The translations under genes and the position numbers were made by a program. Shown in pieces: positions 8,168-16,155 of a stretch of 64,000 nucleotides of DNA. The DNA lies in assembly GCA_036555515.1 (NCBI GenBank), contig DATBLC010000161.1, positions 62,001-126,000 of the forward strand. Reading direction: 5' to 3'. Under the pieces are notes generated by a model. That model saw only the letters and a list, made by a program, of their open reading frames with translations, was not told the DNA's origin and ran no database searches. The stretch is from DATACQ01 sp036555515. Lineage in GTDB: Bacteria > Desulfobacterota > Binatia > UBA9968. The first letter of the stretch is position 1. Every line of letters begins with the position of its first letter.

Positions 8168-8953
8168 CTAACCTGGCGGTACCGTGCCGCGAATTGCCCA
8201 CGCCTTGGCGGTGAGAGTAAATGGCCCGTCAGGCCGATTCCCCAAAAGATTATGCCGAAGCCGCTCTCGTAGTACTGCTCGACGATCTTCCGAGAGACCT
8301 TTCACATAGGCTGCGGTTATTCCCTGTCCTTCGATGAAGCGACGTATCCACAACTCGTCAACGGACGAAAATTCGCACGGAAATGAAAGCTCTTTCACTT
8401 CAATGTTCGTCAATTCAGCTCGCGCCCATAAAGACCGTAATTGTTCGGGCGAGCCGTACGATTCGTTCTCGACGGGCAACTCCCCTTGCCAATGGAGCGC
8501 AGCGGCGGCATCCCACAGACACTGATTGAGTTGATGACCGCCGCTGCTGTCCCACATGGCAGTTCCCAATACGCCACCGGGCCGGGTGATTCTTCTCATT
8601 TCGCTTGTGGCTTTACTAGCGTCCGGGATATGCCTCATGACGAGTAAACTCAGACAGCGATCGAACGCAGTGTCCGGAAAAGGTAGCCTTTGAGCGTCGC
8701 CCACCTCAAAGGTCAGACGCGAATCGGAATAGTGAGAACGGGCGTAATCCAGGAAGCCGGCGGACGGGTCGATACCGACGATTTTGGCAGCCGCTGTCGT
8801 TTTGTCAATTGTCCACGCTAAAGACCCCGTGCCGCATCCAACATCCAGCACACGGTCACCGTTTTCGACACCGACAAACTCGACAAACAGCGGCGCCAAA
8901 CGTTTGCTCCAACGCCCCATATCCCGCTCATAGGCTTCGGCAGCTTCGAACAT
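8168..8953 (-). CDS. Class I SAM-dependent methyltransferase
   Basis: A 261-residue enzyme with a Methyltransf_11/25-type Rossmann fold. Motif I is VLDVGCGTGSLAW near residue 36, followed by the acidic ribose-binding IVGIDPS, the GDAQRLPF adenine-side motif and the post-motif block FDRCLSLLVMRHIPD. The C-terminal half supplies a variable substrate-binding lid. The start lies 15 bases downstream of the stop of the broken methyltransferase gene on the same strand, so the two were probably co-transcribed. Such enzymes act on small molecules; no substrate can be assigned. Confidence 0.88.
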   Translation of the reverse strand: MFEAAEAYERDMGRWSKRLAPLFVEFVGVENGDRVLDVGCGTGSLAWTIDKTTAAAKIVGIDPSAGFLDYARSHYSDSRLTFEVGDAQRLPFPDTAFDRCLSLLVMRHIPDASKATSEMRRITRPGGVLGTAMWDSSGGHQLNQCLWDAAAALHWQGELPVENESYGSPEQLRSLWARAELTNIEVKELSFPCEFSSVDELWIRRFIEGQGITAAYVKGLSEDRRAVLRERLRHNLLGNRPDGPFTLTAKAWAIRGTVPPG

Positions 8954-8968
8954 AACTTTTCCGGATAG

Positions 8969-10071
8969 TTACCTGGGCTTTCGAGCGGTCATGAGTCCGT
9001 GTTCATCGGGTAACAAGAAGTTTGCACGCTCGATATGCACGAAGCCAGCTTCGGTGAGCCAGGCTCGGTGTTCTTGTTCTGTATAGGACTCGCCGGCATC
9101 GAAGGTGTTTATAAAAATAAGGTTGTATCCCAGTGCCTCCAGGGGAGAGATGCGCGAGTCATCGAGAATCTGAGCAACAATAAAGAGTGTGCCTCCCGGA
9201 TTTACTGCCGCAGCGATGTTTTTTACCGCAAGGCGCGCCTCTTCCGCAGACAAACACTGTAGCACGCCTCGCAATATCACCGTGTCATAGGATCCCGGCA
9301 GCGGACCGCTGAGCAAATCCGCAGCTAAGACGTGGACTCGGTCAGTCGCTCCTTTCTCTGCGACGATCTTTTGCGCGATCGGCGCGACTAGCGGCAGATC
9401 AATTGCCGTGGCTTTTATATGAGGCAACTCTTTAATCATCGTTAACGCCAATCCGGCGCCGCCACAGCCGACGTCGGCAAGAGTTTTAGTCGATGAGAAA
9501 TCATACTGCCTTGTTAGGGCGCGAGCCGCCGCAACTGTATTCCGGTTGATGCGACGAAGAAACGCTTCCAAACCGTTCTGCGGTGCATTTGAGAAATCTA
9601 CTTTGTCTTGCGGGACCGAACGGCGAATGGATTCCGCCGTGTGGGGGTAGAGGTTTGTCCAACGCCCACCGCTTCGCAGGACTCGGTAAGCTTCCTCCAT
9701 CACTTTTTCCGGATGCTGCATGTGGAGCAGACCAAAGGAACACGCAACACAATCGAAGCATCCATCTTCGAAGGGCAGATCTTCAGCATCGCCTTCCGCG
9801 AACTTGACTTCGGGATAGTTGGCAGCTGCTGCCTCTATCATCGCGCTTGCGAAGTCGATCCCTTCCGCCTCTGCCCCTCGCTTCGCTACGGCGGCAGCGA
9901 GGTGGCGGTGCCCCAGCCTAGCTCGAGCAGCCGTCTGCCGCGCAGCGTCTCAAAGCTATCCAGGATAGCGTCAATCGATTGGTTTGTAACGAGCGCAAAA
10001 TAGCTGTCATATGCCTCGGCTTTGTCCATCCCGCCGCCATGTTCAAGCTCCTTGAAAGTTTTCGTTCTCAT
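8969..10071 (-). pseudogene. Chimeric tandem methyltransferase gene, frameshifted
   Basis: Translation from the ATG at 10071, which follows a CAGGAGA ribosome site, runs MRTKTFKELEHGGGMDKAEA up to LLELGWGTATSLPP and stops near 9886. The next frame continues the same fold without a gap (HLAAAVAKRGAEAEGIDFAS, then the long frame to 8969). One base is missing inside motif I, about 9915-9920, where GCGTGHL is expected. The coding span of 1103 bases is not a multiple of three. The restored product of about 367 residues has two SAM modules: an N-terminal Methyltransf_11 half ending after RVLRSGGRW, and an O-methyltransferase-type C-terminal half starting around HTAESIRRS (motif ADVGCGGAGLAL). The join looks like a deletion fusion. 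If the frameshift is a sequencing error, the fusion remains unusual. Confidence 0.8.
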
Positions 10072-10438
10072 AGGTATCTCCTGTCTTCGTCGAGTACTCC
10101 GATAATCATAAGAGAGCTCAGGAGTCAAGTTTCGAGTTAGCCAGCTGCATCGGAAAATCTCGGTCGCGATGTCTGGCCTTTGAATCACGAGAAAAGCAAG
10201 TTGGGGGCAGGCCTTACTTTCTAAACAATTAGAGCGAGCTTTTCGCCATCTCATGCGAGCTCGATCTGGATGGGAATTTCAGAAGGCCTTCGCAACGAAG
10301 TCTACGTTTGCCGTTTTCGCGTTGCTCGCCCCGAAGTTTCATGCGCTTTTAGCTCCCGCTTCAATCGTTCGGCGAGTCTGATGCGAGCGAGACGCATCTC
10401 TTGCCGCACGTGGGCCCAAGGATTAGAACGACAACTTC
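10072..10438. other. Intergenic stretch between divergent genes
   Basis: It must contain the promoter for the methyltransferase pair on the minus strand and that for the small-protein module on the plus strand. I see no convincing -35/-10 pair. A possible 31-codon minus-strand frame rich in Arg and Lys (near 10295-10390) is too short to support. Confidence 0.4.
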
Positions 10439-10666
10439 ATGGCGAAAACGTTAACTATCGATGAGATCAAATCGCGTTACGACGGAGAATGGGTTTTGAT
10501 CGGTGATCCGGTGACCGACGAATCGCTCTCGGTTTTACGCGGTATTGTGTTGTCGCACAGCAAGGACCGCGATGAAGTTTACCGGAAGGCGAGAGAGTTA
10601 AAACCAGCCCACTCTGCCATCCTCTTCTTTGGGCATCTTCCGAAGGACGCCGCGATCGTCCTATGA
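10439..10666 (+). CDS. Small conserved-looking protein paired with an aspartyl-protease gene
   Basis: A 75-residue soluble protein (MAKTLTIDEIKSRYDGEWVL at the N-terminus, then a DP-x-TDE and HSKDRDEVYRKARE helix region). I recognise the layout, not a function: genes like this are commonly followed, with an ATGA overlap, by a retropepsin-like aspartyl protease. The same overlap is present here at 10663-10666. The pairing suggests a partner, substrate or inhibitor of the protease, but this is inference. A weak AAGGA site lies about 15 bases before the ATG. Here the partner is broken, so the protein may be an orphan. Confidence 0.7.
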   Translation: MAKTLTIDEIKSRYDGEWVLIGDPVTDESLSVLRGIVLSHSKDRDEVYRKARELKPAHSAILFFGHLPKDAAIVL

Positions 10667-10973
10667 CCTACACCTTCGATCCGACCCAAGGTCTGATCAT
10701 AGTGCCCGTGCGCCTGTTTGGTCCCGCCCCGTTCGCCGGATCGAAGCACTGGGTCGATCGGTTGAAGATTTTCTAATACTCTCACACACTCTTCCACCGA
10801 CCGCACAAGTGGACGGGCTACTGGGCCTGGACTTCTTTCGCGGGTGTCAGCTTAATATCGATTTCAGTCCGGGATCATCAGGGTCATGTGACGATGGGGT
10901 CGCGAATCCGGTGTCAGCCTCGGGGTTCAAATTATTTATGTTCCTGTGTGTTCATGGCGTCTGGGGAGAATAA
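10663..10973 (+). pseudogene. Retropepsin-like aspartyl protease, active site deleted
   Basis: The first frame reads MTYTFDPTQGLIIVPVRLFG and then stops at 10776. A second frame carries the family's C-terminal part, RRIEALGRSVEDF and then HTLPPTAQVDGLLGLDFFRG with LNIDF, ending in homology near 10865 and running open to 10973. In intact homologues about 45-50 residues, including the catalytic D-T-G-A loop, lie between these parts. They are missing here and the frame has shifted, so this is a true deletion and not a single-base error. The start overlaps the upstream small gene by four bases. Catalysis is impossible from this copy. Confidence 0.78.
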
Positions 10974-11202
10974 AAAGGCGTGACAGCGGTTGCATCCCCA
11001 CTCTTTCGATTTCTCCAGATCACTTAAGAGTTACTGAAATTTCTTTCGACTTACTTTTCTTGCGTCATGAGCTCGTATCCTTATATATGTACCGTGCGAC
11101 AAATTTCTCGGCGCAATTGTTTCAGCCCGGCTACGCCAGCCATTGTTTTTTCATTTTCAATCCAATAGCCTGCGGTTCATAATCCGGGGCGTTGTGAGTG
11201 TT

Positions 11203-12024
11203 ATGAAGCGCTTTTGTCAATGTAAGACTTTGCTCCTGGTCCTGAGTTTGGCAGTCTTCTTTAGCTCACAGCTCGCTTTTACCTCTTCCGCTCGGTCTGC
11301 CTGTCGCGATTTGGATGTTGCGCGGCGCGGCTTAGGCTCCGTCGCCTACGCGGCGAGCGTGGATGCGACGATTCAATATTTCGGCCACAATTTTTTTCTC
11401 ATCACGACCAGCAAAGGGACGCGCATCGTCACCGACCCATTAGGGCCTGGTTGGTACCCGAACCCGAACGTTGTCGGCGACGTGGTCACCGTCGGCAAAG
11501 AACAATTTAATCATAATGCGGTCCAGATCGTCCGGGGCGATCCGCTTATCTTGCGCGGGCTAAAGAACTACGGCGCCAATTGGAACACAGTTAGCATGAG
11601 TTTCAAGGATACCTTCATCTATAACGTGCCGATTCATCAAAACGCCGAATTCATCCAGGGCATTCACGGCTCAGCCTTTGTCTTTGATCTCGGGCCGTTG
11701 TGCATCGCGCACCTGGGCGACTTGAGCCAAAAATTGAATGAGCAGCAGATCAAAGCGTTCGGCAAAGTCGACGTTGCCCTCACGCCGATCGGCGGCCGGC
11801 GCACTATGGACCCGCAGCTGGCCAGAGAAGTGCTGGCCCAGCTCAAACCCAAGATCGCCATCCCGATGCATTATCGCGACAGCGCCTACCTGGTGCGGCA
11901 ATTTACCGCGGGATGGAAAACGCAATTCTTAAATCGCGACACGCTCGCGGTAAGCAAGCACGGCCTGCCGGCATCGCTGGAGATCCGCGTAATGCAGCAC
12001 CACGGCATCGGCGTCATGGAATAA
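11203..12024 (+). CDS. Exported metallo-beta-lactamase-fold protein with degenerate metal site
   Basis: A 273-residue UlaG-like MBL-fold protein. The N-terminus (MKRFCQCKTLLLVLSLAVFF and on) is a signal peptide with cleavage probably around residue 32. The first strand IQYFGHNFFLITTSKGTRIV with DPLGPG is typical. The usual metal motif S-H-E-H-F-D-H-N reads G-K-E-Q-F-N-H-N, losing two His and the Asp, whereas HLGDLS and the late MHYRD are kept. Zinc binding, and hence hydrolase activity, is therefore doubtful; it may bind a ligand or partner. ATG 11203 is preferred because the signal peptide begins there; the frame is open from 11143. It has no obvious operon partner. Confidence 0.82.
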   Translation: MKRFCQCKTLLLVLSLAVFFSSQLAFTSSARSACRDLDVARRGLGSVAYAASVDATIQYFGHNFFLITTSKGTRIVTDPLGPGWYPNPNVVGDVVTVGKEQFNHNAVQIVRGDPLILRGLKNYGANWNTVSMSFKDTFIYNVPIHQNAEFIQGIHGSAFVFDLGPLCIAHLGDLSQKLNEQQIKAFGKVDVALTPIGGRRTMDPQLAREVLAQLKPKIAIPMHYRDSAYLVRQFTAGWKTQFLNRDTLAVSKHGLPASLEIRVMQHHGIGVME

Positions 12025-12039
12025 CTTGTTGCTGCCGTT

Positions 12040-12501
12040 ATGAATCGACGAAATAGTAACCATCTTGTCATGAAGCGAGAACGAAAACCCCTGCCGCCAC
12101 GCCGCAAGCGCATGGATAGGCAGGCTCGGCTTGCGTCGGCCCGGAGCTGGATCACGAAGTTTTCCGGCAAGAACGTCGTGCGCTCTTATGCGAAATGGTT
12201 TGGCGTTGACTTGCTTTGCGCCGTCAAAGAACTTTCCCTGTGCGGCGTCGCTTTAGACCCGGCTTACGTTGCCCAGCTTAAGACAACTTTTGCTTCCCGC
12301 GGCAGCCGTCGCTCCAAACAAGCAGACGCGGACCTGCGGGCAGTTGGTTACGGTGCGGATTGGGATGAGAACTTCGCCTACATTGCGGGCCGAACGGAGG
12401 CAGGCTTTCCGTACGGTACTACTTGGGAAGAACTTGAGGCCGAAGCGACCGGGCAAGAGCGGCCAACCTCACCGACCGCTGACGACGATGACGCGTTCTG
12501 A
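12040..12501 (+). CDS. Conserved hypothetical protein
   Basis: A protein of 153 residues (143 if the ATG at 12070 is used; neither start has a clear ribosome site). The middle (SGKNVVRSYAKWFGVDLLCA, then VALDPAYVAQLK) and the tail (FAYIAGRTEAGFPYGTTWEE) form patterns that I associate with widespread uncharacterised proteins of Gram-positive and environmental bacteria. The N-terminus is strongly basic and the C-terminus ends in an acidic DDDDAF. No membrane segment is seen. It lies 15 bases after the MBL-fold gene, so the two may be transcribed together. Function unknown. Confidence 0.72.
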   Translation: MNRRNSNHLVMKRERKPLPPRRKRMDRQARLASARSWITKFSGKNVVRSYAKWFGVDLLCAVKELSLCGVALDPAYVAQLKTTFASRGSRRSKQADADLRAVGYGADWDENFAYIAGRTEAGFPYGTTWEELEAEATGQERPTSPTADDDDAF

Positions 12502-12589
12502 GGATCTTCCTAACGATGGACCTGGAGGCGAAAGCACTCCCTCTGGACTGGCGTCCCGTCCCTAAAGTTCCAGACGTCATTCCAATCAG

Positions 12590-12668
12590 AAATCTCCCCT
12601 GCCCCTCTTTTTCAAAGAGGGGTTAAAACCCGCAGATAAATTACTCAAAGGGGCCCAAAGGGGAAATT
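12590..12668. repeat. Palindromic intergenic element, probable bidirectional terminator
   Basis: Between convergent genes. CCCCTCTTT (12602-12610) and AAAGAGGGG (12614-12622) form a perfect 9-base-pair stem with a TTC loop, followed by TTAAAA. The flanks AAATCTCCCC (12590-12599) and GGGGAAATT (12660-12668) form imperfect outer inverted repeats. The pattern is of a type that recurs between genes in many proteobacteria. It may serve as the terminator for both converging units. Confidence 0.65.
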
Positions 12669-12684
12669 CGAGGGCAACACGCGT

Positions 12685-13776
12685 CTAAAATAGGCATTTT
12701 GGGCAACCCTTCGGATGACACGCGGCGCAGTAGGTTTTGTCGCACCGCGGGCAGGGAGCGAAACATTCTCGGCAGAGAATATGGAGTCGATCGTCGCAGA
12801 CGTAATAACCCTTTCTCGGGTAATAGCAGGCTTCGCAGGGAAGCGGATCGAGGGATTTCAATACCGGGTTGTAGGTCAGCGGAAATTGCCTCGCTTCCTT
12901 TCGTCGCTTCACTGAAAGCCAGAAAATCGGGCTGGAGGTTTCAATGCGAATGAAGGAAATCGGTTCAAGCTGGAGATCGATGCTGAATTTTCCGATCAGA
13001 TCTTGGACCTTACCCTTCAGCTCCCGCTCAATGGCTTCAATCTTACTTTCCGCGCGTTCATTCTCGCCGTGCGCGGACAATTTTTTTGCGAGCACTTGGC
13101 GGTGCTCGTTAATGAGAGTCTGGTAATAATCATGGACGCGTCGGATATCTCGGTTCATCCTTCGCTCCACGCTCATTAGAAATTCGGACAATGCCTCGTT
13201 GACGATCTTCAGTTGAGCCTGCCAGAAGGCCTTCAGGACTCTTTCGCTGCTTTCTCGCTCCGGTTGCCCGGCCGGCTCCTCAGCTTGGTTAGCGACAAGA
13301 TCAAGTAACCTTAACGTCGCTTTTTGCACCGAGAAATTTAGTTCATTGATCACACAGCCAACGATGCCTTCCTGGCGGTCATCGGAGCGGGCCGAATATT
13401 TAGAGTAGCCCAAGAGATAGGAGATAGGTTTCTCTTCTTTACGCTCCACGTGAAATACGGCGTTGTGGAAAACAAACTTATCAGCGAGCCGGTCTTCCAA
13501 CTTTTCCAGCTTCACGGATGACGGCCCAAGAGCGACAGCAGCAAATTTTCCCCGATCTCCCATGAGGCCAGCCATTTTTTTCAGGATGTCAGAATCATAG
13601 GAAACCGAAAACCCGTCGCGGCGTTCGCCGAGAAACGAAAGATTCGCGTGCTCCGGGATTTCCAAAACCCTGGCCACCTCGGCCGGCAAAAGCACCTCCA
13701 GAGCTTCGCCCATTGGCTCCACCACAGCGCCGTACTCAGCGAGCAGATGCGCGGTAAATTCGGAAAGCGCCGCCAT
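12685..13776 (-). CDS. Helicase-linked protein with coiled coil and C-terminal zinc ribbons
   Basis: A 363-residue protein of unknown function. Residues 1-165 are an alpha/beta domain. Residues about 170-265 are charged and helical, probably a coiled coil (EALSEFLMSVERRMNRDIRR and so on, then ENERAESKIEAIERELKG). The C-terminus (about 315-363) is packed with Cys pairs: CEAC, CDD...CREC, CPRC, CAAC, CPKC, consistent with two or three zinc ribbons. The start codon shares a base with the stop of the SNF2 gene (TAATG), implying coupled translation and a joint complex. It could be the nucleic-acid or substrate reader of the helicase. It is the last gene of the three-gene unit. Confidence 0.82.
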   Translation of the reverse strand: MAALSEFTAHLLAEYGAVVEPMGEALEVLLPAEVARVLEIPEHANLSFLGERRDGFSVSYDSDILKKMAGLMGDRGKFAAVALGPSSVKLEKLEDRLADKFVFHNAVFHVERKEEKPISYLLGYSKYSARSDDRQEGIVGCVINELNFSVQKATLRLLDLVANQAEEPAGQPERESSERVLKAFWQAQLKIVNEALSEFLMSVERRMNRDIRRVHDYYQTLINEHRQVLAKKLSAHGENERAESKIEAIERELKGKVQDLIGKFSIDLQLEPISFIRIETSSPIFWLSVKRRKEARQFPLTYNPVLKSLDPLPCEACYYPRKGYYVCDDRLHILCRECFAPCPRCDKTYCAACHPKGCPKCLF

Positions 13777-16121
13777 TAAACCTCGTAATCCTCCCCGAAA
13801 ATTTCCCGGTCTAATTCTTTGGACTCCAGGTAATTGGCCTTGGCCTGTACCAGATCTTGTCCGAATACTTCAAAGCGAGAGCAAGCCTCCTCGTGATTGC
13901 GACTGCGCATCCATATCTCCATGACGACATCCTCAAATTCTCTTTCCTCTCCCAAATAACCAAGCAGTGGTTCGATTTCCCCGATAACCATTTCAAACAT
14001 ATTGATTTTGTTCTCCAGGATTTGAAGGATATGATCTTCCAACGTCTCGCGCACCGAAAGATTGAAGATAAAGACGTCTCGGTTCTGACCGATGCGGTGC
14101 AACCGGCCGATCCGCTGCTCGATCCGCATGGGATTCCAAGGAAGATCGAAATTGACCAAGGTGTTGCAGAACTGCAAGTTCCTACCCTCGCCGCCCGATT
14201 CCGTAGAAAGGAGTATCGGAAGATCTTCGCGGAACCGTCGAATCGCTTCTTCCTTTTCCCCGGCTGATAGATTACCGCTAAATAAGGCAAAGTGAAGGCC
14301 TTGGCGCTCCAGCAGCGAAGCGACTGAATCCAGGGTCTTCAAATACTGGGTAAACACGACCTTCTTTTCCTCCCGGTTTTTACCGAGAATCTCAAGCAAA
14401 GCTGTTTCCCGCGCGGTCTCTCTAACGCATTGCGCGAGATTGAGCAGGTTATCCACGCTCTCCCCATGCTCCGACCGCAAACGCATCAGTGTGGCCCGCA
14501 AAGCGGCGGGGCTGCTCCCTGCTTCTCTTAATAGGAGCTGCAAGAGGGGTCCGGGAAGAGAGTCCGAGCGCGCCCGCGCGAAATCGGTGATGCCGTTATA
14601 AAGTTCCCGTTCGGCCGCGCTCGGCTCCAATCTGACCGTCGTGGCGAAACGCCTGGGCAACTTCAAGTCGATTGCGCTCCGGGTATTGCGAATCATGACA
14701 TCCCGCAAGAGCTCGCGAAGTCGTTCTTTGTTCGCCGGCTTTCGGGAATCGCCCCGTTGCATGTAGGCTTGCTTGAAAAGCCGCTCGGTCTTGAACTGTC
14801 CTGGCTTGAGAAGCGTGATCAAATTAAAAAGTTCGATCAGATGGTTCTGCACGGGCGTGGCGCTCAAGAGGAATATAAAGCGCTTTTTAATTTCATTGAC
14901 AAGTTTCCAGTTAAGGGTGTTGCGGTTCTTCAGATGATGCGCCTCATCGACCACCACTAGATCGTAAAAATTGCCGGCCACGCGCGCGAAATTCTTGATG
15001 CTTTTTGCCGTGTGGATTGAGGCGATGATAAATGGACCGCGCCAGAAACGGTCCGGATCAGCGCTGAAGAGCGGGTCGTCGGTGGTGGCGAACAGAATGT
15101 CAAATTTCTGCACCATCTCCTCTTGCCATTGGGACACAAGGGGCGCGGGAGTCAAGATGAGAATATTCTTGACCATTCCGCGCAAGAGGTATTCTTTCAT
15201 TAACATTCCCGCTTCGATAGTCTTCCCGAGTCCCACTTCGTCACATAAAAGTACCCGCCCATGGAAATACTTCAGCACCTTTTTTGCGGTCTCGAGCTGG
15301 TACCAGTAGCGCTCGACTCCCTCGATCGCATTCAGGCAGAGAAGATCGTCGAAGCCTCTCTGAACCTCGACGTGAGCGTACTCGACGCGCAATTGACATT
15401 CCTTCAATGTCCCTCGGGTTTGCAGCATGGCGTTCATGACTTCAAAATCCGGAGGCGCAAAGCGCAGTGGCGCTCTATAGGACGCCAACGCCGGGATGAC
15501 CGGCGGCGCCGTCACGGCGTGCGCCTCGCTCTTCAGCGGCCGAGGCTGCTTTCGTTCCGCAGTCACGGCGGGCAATTTCGCCGCGGCCGCAGGCACGGGG
15601 ATGTCTCTTTGCTTACCAGGAGGTTGGACGTTGCTTTGAGTTGCAATACGCTCCACCCACCGATTGTGTTCCTGCAGGCGGATAATATTCCGGGCGCGAT
15701 CAAGCGCTTCCTTTACTTCTCGCCGAGTGTCCGCCAGAAAGCGTTGACGTTTTTGAAGCTTGGTGGCGAGAGCAAGATTTTCCTTGGCTTTTGTCAGGTT
15801 CCCGCTTACCGCGTCAATCTCGCTTAATAAGGCAAAGTCCCGCCAGTAGGAGGCCAGCTTGATCCGATGCACCAACCAGGGTCGGGCAAGGTTCGGCGCT
15901 CGCATGTGACCAAGGGCCAAATCGACGACTTCGTCCAAGAGCCCCATATCGTCCGGAAATCGTTTGAGGAGACTCTCGATGCAACGGTAGGCTTTGTCGT
16001 TTTCGTTGCGCTTGCGAAATCTTTGGTAGGCTCTGTAGGTCTCGTCGGGGTCCTTTTCAAAGGGGTTCACGAATATTATTTTTATCTTGCGCTTCGCCGA
16101 TTTGTCAATTTGTTTTGACAT
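13776..16121 (-). CDS. SNF2-family DEAD/DEAH-box helicase
   Basis: A 781-residue ATP-dependent DNA translocase. The N-terminal 230 residues are helical, with repeat-like pairs (YRAYQRFRKRNENDKAYRCI, then SLLKRFPDDMGLLDEVVDLA) and a Pro/Ala-rich linker. The helicase core follows: Walker A DEVGLGKTIEAG near 295, ILTPAPLVSQW, Walker B VVDEAHHLKN, motif III LSATPVQNH, then the C-lobe with GGEGRNLQF and motif VI QRIGRLHRIGQNRDV. This is the HepA/RapA side of the SNF2 superfamily. It starts 34 bases after the SagB-like gene and overlaps the zinc-ribbon gene by one base. Roles in such enzymes include polymerase recycling, chromatin or R-loop remodelling and phage defence; none can be chosen here. 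Confidence 0.92.
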   Translation of the reverse strand: MSKQIDKSAKRKIKIIFVNPFEKDPDETYRAYQRFRKRNENDKAYRCIESLLKRFPDDMGLLDEVVDLALGHMRAPNLARPWLVHRIKLASYWRDFALLSEIDAVSGNLTKAKENLALATKLQKRQRFLADTRREVKEALDRARNIIRLQEHNRWVERIATQSNVQPPGKQRDIPVPAAAAKLPAVTAERKQPRPLKSEAHAVTAPPVIPALASYRAPLRFAPPDFEVMNAMLQTRGTLKECQLRVEYAHVEVQRGFDDLLCLNAIEGVERYWYQLETAKKVLKYFHGRVLLCDEVGLGKTIEAGMLMKEYLLRGMVKNILILTPAPLVSQWQEEMVQKFDILFATTDDPLFSADPDRFWRGPFIIASIHTAKSIKNFARVAGNFYDLVVVDEAHHLKNRNTLNWKLVNEIKKRFIFLLSATPVQNHLIELFNLITLLKPGQFKTERLFKQAYMQRGDSRKPANKERLRELLRDVMIRNTRSAIDLKLPRRFATTVRLEPSAAERELYNGITDFARARSDSLPGPLLQLLLREAGSSPAALRATLMRLRSEHGESVDNLLNLAQCVRETARETALLEILGKNREEKKVVFTQYLKTLDSVASLLERQGLHFALFSGNLSAGEKEEAIRRFREDLPILLSTESGGEGRNLQFCNTLVNFDLPWNPMRIEQRIGRLHRIGQNRDVFIFNLSVRETLEDHILQILENKINMFEMVIGEIEPLLGYLGEEREFEDVVMEIWMRSRNHEEACSRFEVFGQDLVQAKANYLESKELDREIFGEDYEV

Positions 16122-16155
16122 TCGGGAAACTATTTTAACCAGGCCGCATGACGTT

